Positions 45,981 to 54,625 of a stretch of 64,000 nucleotides of DNA are shown here, piece by piece. The position numbers were made by a program, and so were the translations under genes. Source of the stretch: Roseitranquillus sediminis (GTDB taxonomy: Bacteria > Pseudomonadota > Alphaproteobacteria > Rhodobacterales > Rhodobacteraceae); contig NZ_JAFFOB010000005.1 in NCBI RefSeq assembly GCF_016918935.1, positions 124,001-188,000 on the forward strand, given 5' to 3'. Under the pieces are notes generated by a model. That model worked only from the letters and a program-made list of their open reading frames with translations, was not told where the DNA came from and did not search any database. Within the stretch, counting starts at the first letter, position 1, and the number at the start of each line of letters is the position of its first letter.

Positions 45981-47315
45981 TCAGCCCTTGGCGAACTCGG
46001 GGTATGCTTCCATCCCGAGCTCACCCACGTCGAGACCGGCGACCTCCGTCTCCTCGCTGACGCGGATGCCCATCGTGGCGCGCAGGACGATCCAGACAAC
46101 GAGGCTGGCGACGAAGACGAAGACGCCGACAATCATAATCGACAGGAACTGACCCAAGAGCGTGGCGTCGGGGTTCGTCAGCACCACCGCCAGCGTGCCC
46201 CAGATGCCGGCGCAGAGGTGCACCGGGATCGCGCCGACCACGTCGTCGATACGCACCTTGTCGAGGAAGGGCACCACGAAGACCACGATCACGCCGCCCG
46301 CCGCGCCGATCAGCGTGGCCACTCCGAGGGTCGGCGTCAGCGGCTCGGCGGTGATCGAGACAAGGCCGGCCAGCGCCCCGTTGAGCACCATCGTGAGGTC
46401 CGACTTGCCGTACACGACCTGCGTCAGGATCAGCGCCGCAAGCGCGCCGCCGGCCGCGGCGGTGTTGGTGTTGGCGAAGATCCGGCTGATGTCGGCGACG
46501 TTGCCGGCCGTATCCATGTAGAGCTGCGAACCGCCGTTGAAGCCGAACCAGCCGAGCCACAGGATGAACATCCCCAGCGTGGCGAGCGGCAGGTTCGCGC
46601 CCGGCATCGGGTTGACCCGGCCGCCTGCATATTTGCCCAGTCTCGGCCCGAGGACCAGCGCGCCGGCAAGCGCGGCCCAGCCGCCGGCCGAATGCACGAC
46701 CGTGGATCCGGCGAAGTCGAGGAACCCGAGATTCGCGTCGAGGAAGCCGCCGCCCCACTTCCAGCTCGCCTGGATCGGGTAGATCAGGCCCGTCAGGATC
46801 ACCACGAAGACCAGGAACGGCCAGAGCTTGATCCGCTCGGCCAGCGTGCCCGAAACGATTGACGCGGTGGTCGCGCAGAACATCAGCTGGAAGAAGAAGT
46901 CCGACCCGACCGAGGCGTAGGTAAGGTCAGGCTCCGCCTCGGCCAACCCCGCGGGCTCGAGCGAGGCGACCGTGATCGCGCCGAGCCAGTCCGCCACCAG
47001 CCAGCCGTCACCTGGATACATCAGGTTGTAGCCGATCAGATAGTACATGATCGCCGCGATCGAGAAGAGCGCGACGTTCTTCATCAGCTGCATCGTCGTG
47101 TTCTTCTGCCGGACGAGGCCCGCCTCGAGCATGGTGAAGCCCGCGGCCATCCACATCACCAGAAAGCCGGTGACGAGGAACATGAAGGTGGTGAAGATGA
47201 AGCCGATCTCGGCGTTGAGGGGCGTCTCGTCGGCGACGGCCGCCTCCTGCGCGAAGCCCAGCGACGGCAGCGCGACCGCCGCCGCGGCCAGCGCCGCTAT
47301 CCTGAATTTGCTCAT
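45981..47315 (-). CDS. amtB: Ammonium transporter AmtB
   Basis: 444 residues. Signal peptide (about 1-21, ending SLGFAQ), then eleven membrane helices. Family marks include the Phe-rich gate region (DFFFQLMFCATTASIVSG), and the twin pore histidines in STVVHSAGGWAAL and IPVHLCAGIWG. The ATG at 47315 is preceded by AGGA. It follows glnK by 32 bp, the conserved glnK-amtB arrangement for nitrogen-starvation uptake. Confidence 0.96.
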   Translation of the reverse strand: MSKFRIAALAAAAVALPSLGFAQEAAVADETPLNAEIGFIFTTFMFLVTGFLVMWMAAGFTMLEAGLVRQKNTTMQLMKNVALFSIAAIMYYLIGYNLMYPGDGWLVADWLGAITVASLEPAGLAEAEPDLTYASVGSDFFFQLMFCATTASIVSGTLAERIKLWPFLVFVVILTGLIYPIQASWKWGGGFLDANLGFLDFAGSTVVHSAGGWAALAGALVLGPRLGKYAGGRVNPMPGANLPLATLGMFILWLGWFGFNGGSQLYMDTAGNVADISRIFANTNTAAAGGALAALILTQVVYGKSDLTMVLNGALAGLVSITAEPLTPTLGVATLIGAAGGVIVVFVVPFLDKVRIDDVVGAIPVHLCAGIWGTLAVVLTNPDATLLGQFLSIMIVGVFVFVASLVVWIVLRATMGIRVSEETEVAGLDVGELGMEAYPEFAKG

Positions 47316-47347
47316 GCTCTGCCAGTCCTTTCTCATACCCCGCGCGC

Positions 47348-47686
47348 TCACAGCGCCTCCTCGTTCGTTTCGCCCGTGCGCACGCGCAGCGCGCTCTCGA
47401 TGTCCAGTACGAAGATCTTTCCGTCGCCGATCCGGTCGGTCTTGGCCGCCCGCGCGAGGGTCTCGACGACCTGTTCGGCCATCGCCGTGCTCACCGCGAT
47501 CTCGAGCTTGACCTTCGGCACGAAGTTCACGGCGTACTCCGCGCCGCGGTAGATCTCGGTGTGGCCAGATTGCGAACCGAAGCCCTTGATCTCGGTTACC
47601 ATCATGCCGCGCACGCCGATTGCGGTCAGCGCCTCGCGCACCTCCTCGAGCTTGAACGGCTTGATCGCTGCTATGATGAGTTTCAC
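47348..47686 (-). CDS. glnK: P-II nitrogen regulatory protein GlnK
   Basis: 112 residues, exactly the family length when started at the GTG at 47686, which has AAAGGGG five bases upstream. The T-loop Tyr51 (YRGAEYAVNF), the site of uridylylation, is present, as are the 2-oxoglutarate/ATP motifs GDGKIFVLDIESALRVRTGE. GlnK blocks AmtB when nitrogen is plentiful. No convincing sigma-54 promoter was found upstream. Confidence 0.96.
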   Translation of the reverse strand: MKLIIAAIKPFKLEEVREALTAIGVRGMMVTEIKGFGSQSGHTEIYRGAEYAVNFVPKVKLEIAVSTAMAEQVVETLARAAKTDRIGDGKIFVLDIESALRVRTGETNEEAL

Positions 47687-47825
47687 GCGCACCCCTTTCG
47701 TTGCCCTCGGCGGGCTCCCGAGGCGGATAAGGAGCGGCGGCGGCAGCGGTCAGCAAGCGACGGACAGGCTGCGGAGCTCCCTTCGCAGGCGCAGCGACCT
47801 CGCCTCTGCACATTTAATCGGCTAT

Positions 47826-47840
47826 GCCTGTTTTTCAGGC
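47826..47840. other. Small hairpin between glnK and PBP1A
   Basis: GCCTG-TTTTT-CAGGC, 5-bp stem and 5-nt loop in the 257-bp divergent spacer (47687-47943). It is too short to call a terminator; it could be an operator or an mRNA leader structure of PBP1A. Confidence 0.35.
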
Positions 47841-47943
47841 AAGCGGCGAATGGTTGCGGTGGACCGATTGCGCCTCCACTTGTCGGGCGGCAGGCGGTAA
47901 GAGGGATCACCCGCCGGCGACGGAACCCGGACGAAGGAAGCGC

Positions 47944-50127
47944 ATGGCAGGATCGGGCAGGAAGAAGTCACCGCTGGTGGCCGAGAGGCGTGCCGCCAAG
48001 TCGGCTGCCAAGCCGCGTCGGCCGCGGCGCAGGCGCGGCGGACTCGCGCGGCTGTTGACGGCGCCATTCCGCTGGCTGCTGGTCCTGATGCTGCGGCTGT
48101 CGTGGCGTCTGGGGCTTGTCGCCGCGATGATCGTCGGCGGCGTCGTGCTCTACTTCTACTCTACACTGCCGCCGGTGGGCTCACTGCTCGACGGGCGCGC
48201 CCGCGGGTCTGTAACGATGCTCGACCGGCATGGCGAGACCTTCGCCTGGCGCGGCGAGCAGTTCGGCGGCCAGGTCACCGCCGCCAACGTGGCGCCGGAC
48301 CTGCGCGAGGCGATCGTCGCGACCGAGGACAGGCGCTTCTATCGCCATGTCGGCGTCGACCCGATCGGCATCGCCGGTGCCATCCGCATCAATCTCGCGG
48401 AGGGTCGCGGTCCGCTGGAGGGGCACGGCGGCTCGACCATCACCCAGCAGGTGGCGAAGATCCTCTGTCTGGGCGAGCCCTACGACCCGACGAGCGGCAT
48501 GAGCGAGGCTGAGTATGAGGCCGACTGCCGCCGCACCTCGCTCTGGCGCAAGATCAAGGAAGTTCCCTACGCGCTCGCAATGGAGCTCAAGTACTCCAAG
48601 GACGAGATCCTGACGATCTACCTCAACCGCGCTTATCTCGGCGCTGGCGCCAGGGGATTCGAGGCTGCGGCGCAGCGCTACTTCGGCAAGTCGGCCTCCG
48701 ACGTGAGCCCGGCCGAGGCGGCGATGCTGGCGGGCCTCCTGGTGGCGCCATCGCGCTTCGCGCCCACCAACGACCTTGCGCGCGCGCAGGAGCGGGCGAA
48801 CGTCATCGTCGGGCTGATGGCCGAGCAGGGTTACCTCAGCTCCGAGGAGGCGGCGCGCGCCCGCAGCAATCCAGCCGTGCTATCGGAACAGGCCGCGGCC
48901 CGCGCGGGCGGCTACTTCGCCGATTGGGTGATGGAGGACGGACCGGCGTTCCTGACGCGAGACACGACCGAGGACGTCATCATCCGCACGACGTTCGACA
49001 CCGCGATCCAGAACGCGGCCGAGGCGGCGCTGCAGCATGTCTTCGACACCAAGGTCAGCGCGGGGTCCGAGGCGCAGGCGGCGATCGTGGTGATGTCAGC
49101 CGACGGAGCCGTGCGCGCGATGGTTGGCGGGCGCAAGCTGCGCGGTGTCTCAGGCCAGTTCAACCGCGCGATTCAAGCCGAACGGCAGACCGGCAGCGCG
49201 TTCAAGCCCTTCGTCTACGCTACCGCCCTCGACCTTGGCTACAACTGGAACGACCGGGTCGAGGACGCGCCGCTCACGATCAACGTGCCTGGCTCCGGCC
49301 CCTACTCACCCCGCAACTACACCGGCCGGTACGAGGGGCTGGTGACGCTGACGGATGCGCTGGCGCAGTCTCTCAACACGGCGGCGGTGCGGGTGTCCGA
49401 GGCGGTTGGGCGCGACAAGGTGCAGAAGATCGCCACGGATTTCGGCGTGAAGGGCGATCTGGCGGACGGCCCGGCCCTCGCCCTCGGCGTGTCCGAATCG
49501 ACCCTGCTGGACATGACCGGCGCCTATGCCGGCATCCTGAACGGCGGCACCTCGGTCACACCCTACGGCCTGCTGGAGCTGCGCCTGCAGGGCGAGGACG
49601 TGCCGCTGATCGGGCAGTCCGGCGGCCTCGGCGAGCGCGTGATTTCCGACAATGCCGCGCGGCAGCTGGTCTACATGATGAGCCAGGTGATCGAGCGCGG
49701 CACCGGAACCCGCGCATCGCTCGGCAACCGCCCCGCCGCCGGCAAGACCGGAACGACGCAGGCGGCGCGCGACGCCTGGTTCCTGGGCTTTACCGCCGAC
49801 TACGTCGCCGGCGTGTGGATGGGCTATGACGACAACACGCCGCTGACCGGCGTCACCGGTGGCGGGCTGCCGGCCGAGATCTGGCAGGAGACGATGGCGA
49901 GGGTCCACCAAGGGATGCCGATCCGCCCGCTGCCGTCGATCGACCCGTCGCTGGCGCCGCCGCCCGCCTATCCAAGTGCGGGCGTGCCGGAGTCGGCGCA
50001 GTCGGACTCGCCGCACTACGGCGGCTCCCGCAGCGCCGCCGCCTCGCGCGAGCGCCAGCCGCAGAGCGGTGGCGACGTCATCGAACGCATCCTGCTCGAC
50101 GTACTGGGCGGAATCTTCGGGAACTGA
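47944..50127 (+). CDS. Penicillin-binding protein 1A-type bifunctional peptidoglycan synthase
   Basis: 727 residues. A basic cytosolic N-terminus (1-40), one membrane helix (about 52-77), GT51 glycosyltransferase (EDRRFYRHVGVD, GHGGSTITQQ) and transpeptidase with SxxK in TGSAFKPF, SxN in QSLNTAA and KTG in AGKTGTTQ. It builds and cross-links the cell wall. The ATG at 47944 opens the basic segment. It converges on mlaC. Confidence 0.93.
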   Translation: MAGSGRKKSPLVAERRAAKSAAKPRRPRRRRGGLARLLTAPFRWLLVLMLRLSWRLGLVAAMIVGGVVLYFYSTLPPVGSLLDGRARGSVTMLDRHGETFAWRGEQFGGQVTAANVAPDLREAIVATEDRRFYRHVGVDPIGIAGAIRINLAEGRGPLEGHGGSTITQQVAKILCLGEPYDPTSGMSEAEYEADCRRTSLWRKIKEVPYALAMELKYSKDEILTIYLNRAYLGAGARGFEAAAQRYFGKSASDVSPAEAAMLAGLLVAPSRFAPTNDLARAQERANVIVGLMAEQGYLSSEEAARARSNPAVLSEQAAARAGGYFADWVMEDGPAFLTRDTTEDVIIRTTFDTAIQNAAEAALQHVFDTKVSAGSEAQAAIVVMSADGAVRAMVGGRKLRGVSGQFNRAIQAERQTGSAFKPFVYATALDLGYNWNDRVEDAPLTINVPGSGPYSPRNYTGRYEGLVTLTDALAQSLNTAAVRVSEAVGRDKVQKIATDFGVKGDLADGPALALGVSESTLLDMTGAYAGILNGGTSVTPYGLLELRLQGEDVPLIGQSGGLGERVISDNAARQLVYMMSQVIERGTGTRASLGNRPAAGKTGTTQAARDAWFLGFTADYVAGVWMGYDDNTPLTGVTGGGLPAEIWQETMARVHQGMPIRPLPSIDPSLAPPPAYPSAGVPESAQSDSPHYGGSRSAAASRERQPQSGGDVIERILLDVLGGIFGN

Positions 50128-50141
50128 CCCATGCGGGGCGC

Positions 50142-50158
50142 GGCGGGCTCAGCCCGCC
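50142..50158. terminator. Hairpin spanning the mlaC stop codon
   Basis: GGCGGGC-TCA-GCCCGCC, a perfect 7-bp stem whose 3-base loop is the mlaC TGA (on the minus strand). It sits 15 bp after the PBP1A stop, so it could serve as a bidirectional transcription end for both convergent genes. No U-run is present. Confidence 0.45.
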
Positions 50159-50736
50159 TGGCGCAGGTCGGCGATCAGCGCGTCGAGGTTGCCACCACGG
50201 CGGTCGAGCATCGCGCCGACCTCTGTCCGCTCGGTCCTGAGCAGGCTGATCCCCTCGATCAGCAGGTCGAAAAAGAGGTCGCGCCCGGAGCGATCGGAGA
50301 CCAGGAAGGTCACCTCGAACGGCGCCTGTCCACGCAGGTCCGCGATGGCGTCGACCTCGTAGAACGACTTCACCGGTCCGGCGCCGGTCACGTTGACCTG
50401 CCCGCCGATCAGCTCGCGGAACCTCCGGCCGTACTTGCGGGCGATGTAGCCGCGGAAAGCGTCGGCGAAGGCGCTGAGCTGCGCCGAAGAGGCGCGCCGC
50501 GCATCCGGCCCGAGGGTAGAGCGGGCGATCGTAGGAACGTCTGCATAGCGCGCGAAGATGGATTCGAAGTCGCGGTACATCGCGGCTTCGGACCTGCCCG
50601 AATTGATGACCGCGTTGATCTCCGACGTGACCCGCTCGATCAGGGCGCGCGCCTCGTTCGTGGTAAGAGCGCGGGCTGGCAGCGCCGCAAGCGCGAGGGC
50701 TCCGGCGATCACCGCACGGCGGGTGGGTTCATTCAT
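50149..50736 (-). CDS. mlaC: MlaC-type phospholipid-binding periplasmic protein
   Basis: 195 residues from the ATG at 50736. Twin-arginine-type signal (NEPTRRAVIAGALALAALPARA), then the MlaC/Ttg2D fold: YRDFESIFARYADVPTIARSTLG, FRGYIARKYGRRFREL, and a C-terminal region with SDRSGRDLFFDLLIEGISLL. It ferries phospholipid between the outer-membrane MlaA complex and the inner-membrane MlaFEDB. It overlaps mlaA by 8 bp; the ATGs at 50745 and 50751 are alternatives. Confidence 0.88.
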   Translation of the reverse strand: MNEPTRRAVIAGALALAALPARALTTNEARALIERVTSEINAVINSGRSEAAMYRDFESIFARYADVPTIARSTLGPDARRASSAQLSAFADAFRGYIARKYGRRFRELIGGQVNVTGAGPVKSFYEVDAIADLRGQAPFEVTFLVSDRSGRDLFFDLLIEGISLLRTERTEVGAMLDRRGGNLDALIADLRQAG

Positions 50737-51478
50737 CGAAAACATCGTCATACGGGTTGAAGTAGTCCTGAGCCTCGTCTCCGCCAAGCTCGAACCGGCG
50801 GTTCTGCAGGTAGATCTCACGCGTCTGCGCATAGCTGTCGGCGCTCTCGTAGAGCACCTGATCAAGCGTGTCTCGCAGGACGTAGCGCTGCTGCAGCCCG
50901 CTGCCCACCCGCGCCGCGACGGCAGGCGTGCGCAGTTCGTCCGGCAGGGCATAACGCATCGGGTTGAGCGCGAAGTCCACCGCGGTGCCGACCGCGTCGC
51001 GCTGGGTCGACGGGCCGAGAAGCGGCAGCTCGAGGTATGCCCCCTCGCCTGCGCCCCAGACCGCCAGCGTCTGGCCGAAGTCGCTCTCCCGCGCCGGCAG
51101 GCCGATGGAGGTGGCCGGATCGAAGACACCCGCGACACCCAGTGTCGAGTTGATGAGGAACCGGAAGAAGTTGCTGCCGGCATCCTCGGCCTCGCCCTGC
51201 AGCACGTCGTTCACGATATCGCCGGGGGCGGAGAGGTTGGCGGCAAAGTTCGACACGCCCTCCCTCACCGGCCCCGGCAGGCCGCGCCCGTAGACCGTCG
51301 ACGCGGGACGGAAGAGCGCGCGGTCAACACCCTTGTTGAAGGCATGCACCTGCCGGTTCTGCGCCTCGTAGGGGTCGTAGGCGGTGCCTGTCGCCGCAGG
51401 CTCGACCCTGGCGCAGGCGCCCGCCAGACCCCCCAGCAGCACCAGAGCCGCGATCCGAACCATGTCCCGCCCGCCCAT
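50729..51478 (-). CDS. mlaA: MlaA (VacJ) outer-membrane lipoprotein
   Basis: 249 residues. Lipobox LAGAC near residue 21, then the VacJ fold: YDPYEAQNRQVHAFNKGVD, LINSTLGVAGVFDPA and ESDFGQTLAVWGAGEGAY. It removes misplaced phospholipid from the outer leaflet. GGGGAGG lies six bases before the ATG. mlaA-mlaC without mlaFED nearby is common in Alphaproteobacteria. Confidence 0.93.
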   Translation of the reverse strand: MGGRDMVRIAALVLLGGLAGACARVEPAATGTAYDPYEAQNRQVHAFNKGVDRALFRPASTVYGRGLPGPVREGVSNFAANLSAPGDIVNDVLQGEAEDAGSNFFRFLINSTLGVAGVFDPATSIGLPARESDFGQTLAVWGAGEGAYLELPLLGPSTQRDAVGTAVDFALNPMRYALPDELRTPAVAARVGSGLQQRYVLRDTLDQVLYESADSYAQTREIYLQNRRFELGGDEAQDYFNPYDDVFDE

Positions 51479-51601
51479 GCGCGACCTCCCCTCACATGTC
51501 GCGCCAGCCTAGTCTGCCGTCGCCGCCGTCACAACGCCTCGCAGAGGCTTTCCCGCGCCCTGTCCTGCGGATAGCGTGAGCTCGTGCCAGGAGGATGCGA
51601 C

Positions 51602-52066
51602 ATGACTGATACGCTCGAGACGAGGCTTGCGGAACTGGGATACACCCTGCCTGAACCGTCGACGCCGGCGGCGAATTACGTCCCGTACGTGCTCAACGGC
51701 ACGACGCTCTGGATCTCCGGTCAGATCTCGCGGTCGCCCGACGGCCTCATCACCGGCAAGCTGGGCGACGCGCTGGATGTCGAGGCGGGGGCCGACGCAG
51801 CCCGCACCTGCGTGCTGCAGATCCTCGCCCAGGCCAAGGATGCGTGCGACGGCGACCTCGGACGGATCAACCGCGTGGTCAAACTGACCGGCTTCGTCAA
51901 TTCGACACCCGACTTCACCGATCAGCCCAAGGTCATCAACGGCGCGTCGGACCTGCTCGTCGAGCTTCTCGGCGACCGTGGCCGGCACGCCCGCTCGGCC
52001 GTAAGCGCCGCCTCGCTGCCGATGGGCGTCGCCGTCGAGATCGAGGCGGTCCTCTCCATCGAATAG
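51602..52066 (+). CDS. RidA family protein
   Basis: 154 residues. RidA/YjgF trimer fold with LWISGQISRSPDG, AKDACDGDLGRINRVVKLTGFV and LGDRGRHARSAVSAASLPMGVAVEIEA (the Arg of GRHARSA being the imine-binding position). AGGAGG lies before the ATG at 51602. Subgroup is not the canonical enamine deaminase RidA. First gene of a four-gene run ending with PCD. Confidence 0.9.
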   Translation: MTDTLETRLAELGYTLPEPSTPAANYVPYVLNGTTLWISGQISRSPDGLITGKLGDALDVEAGADAARTCVLQILAQAKDACDGDLGRINRVVKLTGFVNSTPDFTDQPKVINGASDLLVELLGDRGRHARSAVSAASLPMGVAVEIEAVLSIE

Positions 52067-52070
52067 CGCG

Positions 52071-52838
52071 ATGCCGCGTCCGGCCCGCCTGCCGCGGGCC
52101 TTCCTGCGAACGCCGATCGCGCACCGCGGCCTGCATGACTCCGATCGCGTGGAAAATGGCGCAAGCGCGGTCCGGGCGGCGGCGGAGGCTGGCTACGGCG
52201 TCGAGATCGACGTGCGCCTCAGCGCGGACGGACAGCCGGTCGTCTTCCACGACGCGACGCTCGAGCGTCTGACGGGCCGCAGGGACCCGGTCACCGCCCT
52301 GTCCGCCGCCGAACTCACGCGCGTCCCGCTCATGGGGAGCGAGGAATGCATTCCCATGCTCGACGACATCCTCGCCGCGGTCGCCGGCAACGTGCCGCTC
52401 CTTGTCGAGATCAAGGATCCGACGGGGACCATGGGGGAGACGGACGGGCGTCTCGAGCGCGCGGTTGCCGCCACTCTCTCGGTGTACAGCGGACCGCTCG
52501 CGGTCATGTCCTTCAACCCGCACATCGTCGCCGGAATGGCCGAAGCTACGCCGGACGTGCCGCGGGGGCTGACGACCGATGCCTTCGACGCCGCCGATTG
52601 GCCGTCGGTCCCGGAACCCGTGCTGGAGCGGCTGCGCTCGATCGACGTCGATGCGGCTGGTGCGACCTTCGTGAGCCATGACTGGCGCCGCCTCGGCATG
52701 TCCGGCCTCGCCGCCCTGCGCGAGCAGGGCGTGCCGATCCTGAGCTGGACCGTCCGCTCGCCGGCGGAGGAGACCCGGGCGCGCCAGCTCTGCGACAACG
52801 TCACCTTCGAGAACTACCTGCCGCGGCTGCGGGGTTGA
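52071..52838 (+). CDS. Glycerophosphodiester phosphodiesterase
   Basis: 255 residues. GDPD barrel with IAHRGLHD, ENGASAVRAAAEAGYGVEIDVRLS (the metal Glu and the Glu-x-Asp pair), VVFHDATLERLTGR, VEIKDPT and SFNPHIV. Cytosolic UgpQ type, hydrolysing glycerophosphodiesters to glycerol 3-phosphate and alcohol. It follows RidA by 4 bp. Confidence 0.92.
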   Translation: MPRPARLPRAFLRTPIAHRGLHDSDRVENGASAVRAAAEAGYGVEIDVRLSADGQPVVFHDATLERLTGRRDPVTALSAAELTRVPLMGSEECIPMLDDILAAVAGNVPLLVEIKDPTGTMGETDGRLERAVAATLSVYSGPLAVMSFNPHIVAGMAEATPDVPRGLTTDAFDAADWPSVPEPVLERLRSIDVDAAGATFVSHDWRRLGMSGLAALREQGVPILSWTVRSPAEETRARQLCDNVTFENYLPRLRG

Positions 52839-52888
52839 CCAGCGGCGATACAGGCCCACCGTCAGGCGCCGGGCGAGAGAGGCGGGCA

Positions 52889-54064
52889 ATGGCGGACCAG
52901 ATCCAGATCGACGTGCTCGGCGCGCTCTCCGAGGTCGACGCCGCAGCCTGGGACGCCTGCGCCTGTCCCGAGGCGTCGGACGGGCGACCACGCCACCCGT
53001 TCACGACGCACCGCTTTCTCGACGCGCTGGAGACGAGCGGCAGCGTCGGCCTTGGCACAGGATGGCAGCCACGGCATCTCGTGGCGCGCTTCGACGGCCA
53101 CGTCATCGCTTGCGCGCCGCTCTACGCCAAGGGGCACAGCCAGGGCGAGTATATCTTCGACCACAATTTCGCCCACGCTTACGAGCGCGCGGGCGGCAGC
53201 TACTATCCAAAACTCCAGTTCGCCGTGCCATTCACGCCGGCAACCGGGCGGCGCCTCCTGACGCTTCCGGGCCACGAGGACCTCGGCCGCGCAGCGCTAC
53301 TCCGCGGGGCCGTGACGCTTGCCGACCAGAATCAGCTGAGTTCTGTCCACGCTACCTTCTGCACAGCCGCAGAGGCGGAGGCGGGGCGCGAGGCCGGGCT
53401 GCTCCACCGTGTGACGCAACAGTACCACTGGCGCAACGACGGCTACGGGTCGTTCGAGGACTTCCTCGGCTCGCTCAGCTCGCGCAAGCGCAAGAACATC
53501 CGCAAGGAGCGGCAGACCGCGCAGGCATTCGGCGGCCGTATCGTTGCGCTGTCGGGGGACGAGATCGAACCCTGCCACTGGGACGCCTTCTGGCGCTTCT
53601 ACCAGGACACGGGCGCGCGCAAATGGGGCACGCCCTACCTGACCCGCGCCTTCTTCGACCGCGTCCACGCGACGATGCGCGACGACGTGCTGCTCGTCCT
53701 CGCGGTGCGCGACGGGTGGCCGGTGGCCGGCGCGCTGAACTTCATCGGGCGCGAGACGCTCTATGGCCGCTATTGGGGTGCTGTCGAGGAACATCCCTGC
53801 CTGCACTTCGAGCTGTGCTACTATCGGGCGATCGACTGGGCGATCGCGCACGGGCTGAAGACGGTGGAGGCAGGTGCGCAGGGCGAGCACAAGCTGGCGC
53901 GCGGCTATCTGCCGGTGCAGACGCACTCGCTCCACTGGTTCGCGGACGAGGGATTTACCCGCGCCGTCGCGCAGTATCTCGAGGCGGAGCGCCGAGCCAT
54001 TGACGAGGAGATCGAGATCCTCACCAGCTACGGCCCGTTCCGCAAGGTCATGGCGGAGGATTGA
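52889..54064 (+). CDS. FemAB-like N-acyltransferase (COG3146/DUF482)
   Basis: 391 residues. Matches the FemAB-like N-acyltransferase group: [19 protein letters not shown], the [21 protein letters not shown] region (residues about 85-105), [18 protein letters not shown] and [19 protein letters not shown], then [15 protein letters not shown]. Members are annotated as putative peptidoglycan-modifying acyltransferases, without firm biochemistry. The ATG at 52889 follows GAGAGG. Its stop overlaps the PCD start (TGATG). Confidence 0.85.
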   Translation: MADQIQIDVLGALSEVDAAAWDACACPEASDGRPRHPFTTHRFLDALETSGSVGLGTGWQPRHLVARFDGHVIACAPLYAKGHSQGEYIFDHNFAHAYERAGGSYYPKLQFAVPFTPATGRRLLTLPGHEDLGRAALLRGAVTLADQNQLSSVHATFCTAAEAEAGREAGLLHRVTQQYHWRNDGYGSFEDFLGSLSSRKRKNIRKERQTAQAFGGRIVALSGDEIEPCHWDAFWRFYQDTGARKWGTPYLTRAFFDRVHATMRDDVLLVLAVRDGWPVAGALNFIGRETLYGRYWGAVEEHPCLHFELCYYRAIDWAIAHGLKTVEAGAQGEHKLARGYLPVQTHSLHWFADEGFTRAVAQYLEAERRAIDEEIEILTSYGPFRKVMAED

Positions 54065-54366
54065 TGCCGGAGACGCTGACAGAGGCCGAACGAGGCGATG
54101 ACCTCGCGCCGTTGCTCGCAGACGGCTGGACACACGACGAGGGGCGCGACGCAATTTCGCGCACTTACGCGTTCCAGAACTTCGTTGATGCCTTCGGCTG
54201 GATGACGCGGGTCGCGATCCGCGCCGAGAAGATGGACCACCACCCTGAATGGCGAAACGTCTACAAGACGGTTGAGGTCACACTGATCTCTCACGACGCG
54301 GGCGGGCTGACGCAGCGCGACGTCCGGCTCGCCCAGATCATGGACCGCCTCGCCGAGGGCTCCTAG
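54064..54366 (+). CDS. phhB: Pterin-4a-carbinolamine dehydratase
   Basis: 100 residues. PCD fold with the active-site signature [20 protein letters not shown] at residues 57-76, where the two His act as acid/base. Recycles 4a-hydroxytetrahydrobiopterin and may also help molybdopterin enzymes. Phenylalanine hydroxylase is not adjacent. Last of the RidA-GDPD-acyltransferase-PCD run. The 259 bp after it holds no gene I can support. Confidence 0.94.
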   Translation: MPETLTEAERGDDLAPLLADGWTHDEGRDAISRTYAFQNFVDAFGWMTRVAIRAEKMDHHPEWRNVYKTVEVTLISHDAGGLTQRDVRLAQIMDRLAEGS

Positions 54367-54625
54367 GGGCGGGGTTTGATTGGGCCACCGAGCGAGGTCG
54401 CCGCGATCATCCGCCCCGAACGAATCCGGTCTCGGACTGGGCGGACCGGCTACTCTGGTTCGTCGGTCGCCGGTCTGCAGGTCCGGATTCTCGTCCTGAA
54501 CGGCTACACCGCACGCGGTATGCCCTTCACTGACCCTGTGCGATGAGCCCGTCCGGGGAAGGGAGAAACACGGCCATCAGCCGATGCGCGCAGCAGAGCT
54601 CTGGTACATTCCGGCAGCAGGCCGC

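Noticed and set aside
47687-47943. Sigma-54 promoter expected upstream of glnK
   Set aside because: The nearest TGTCC...CTTGC arrangement lacks the GG and has the wrong spacing, so it was not called.
54367-54625. Possible small gene after PCD
   Set aside because: Open frames here overlap the gamma-glutamyltransferase 3' end and have no ribosome-binding site or protein-like composition.
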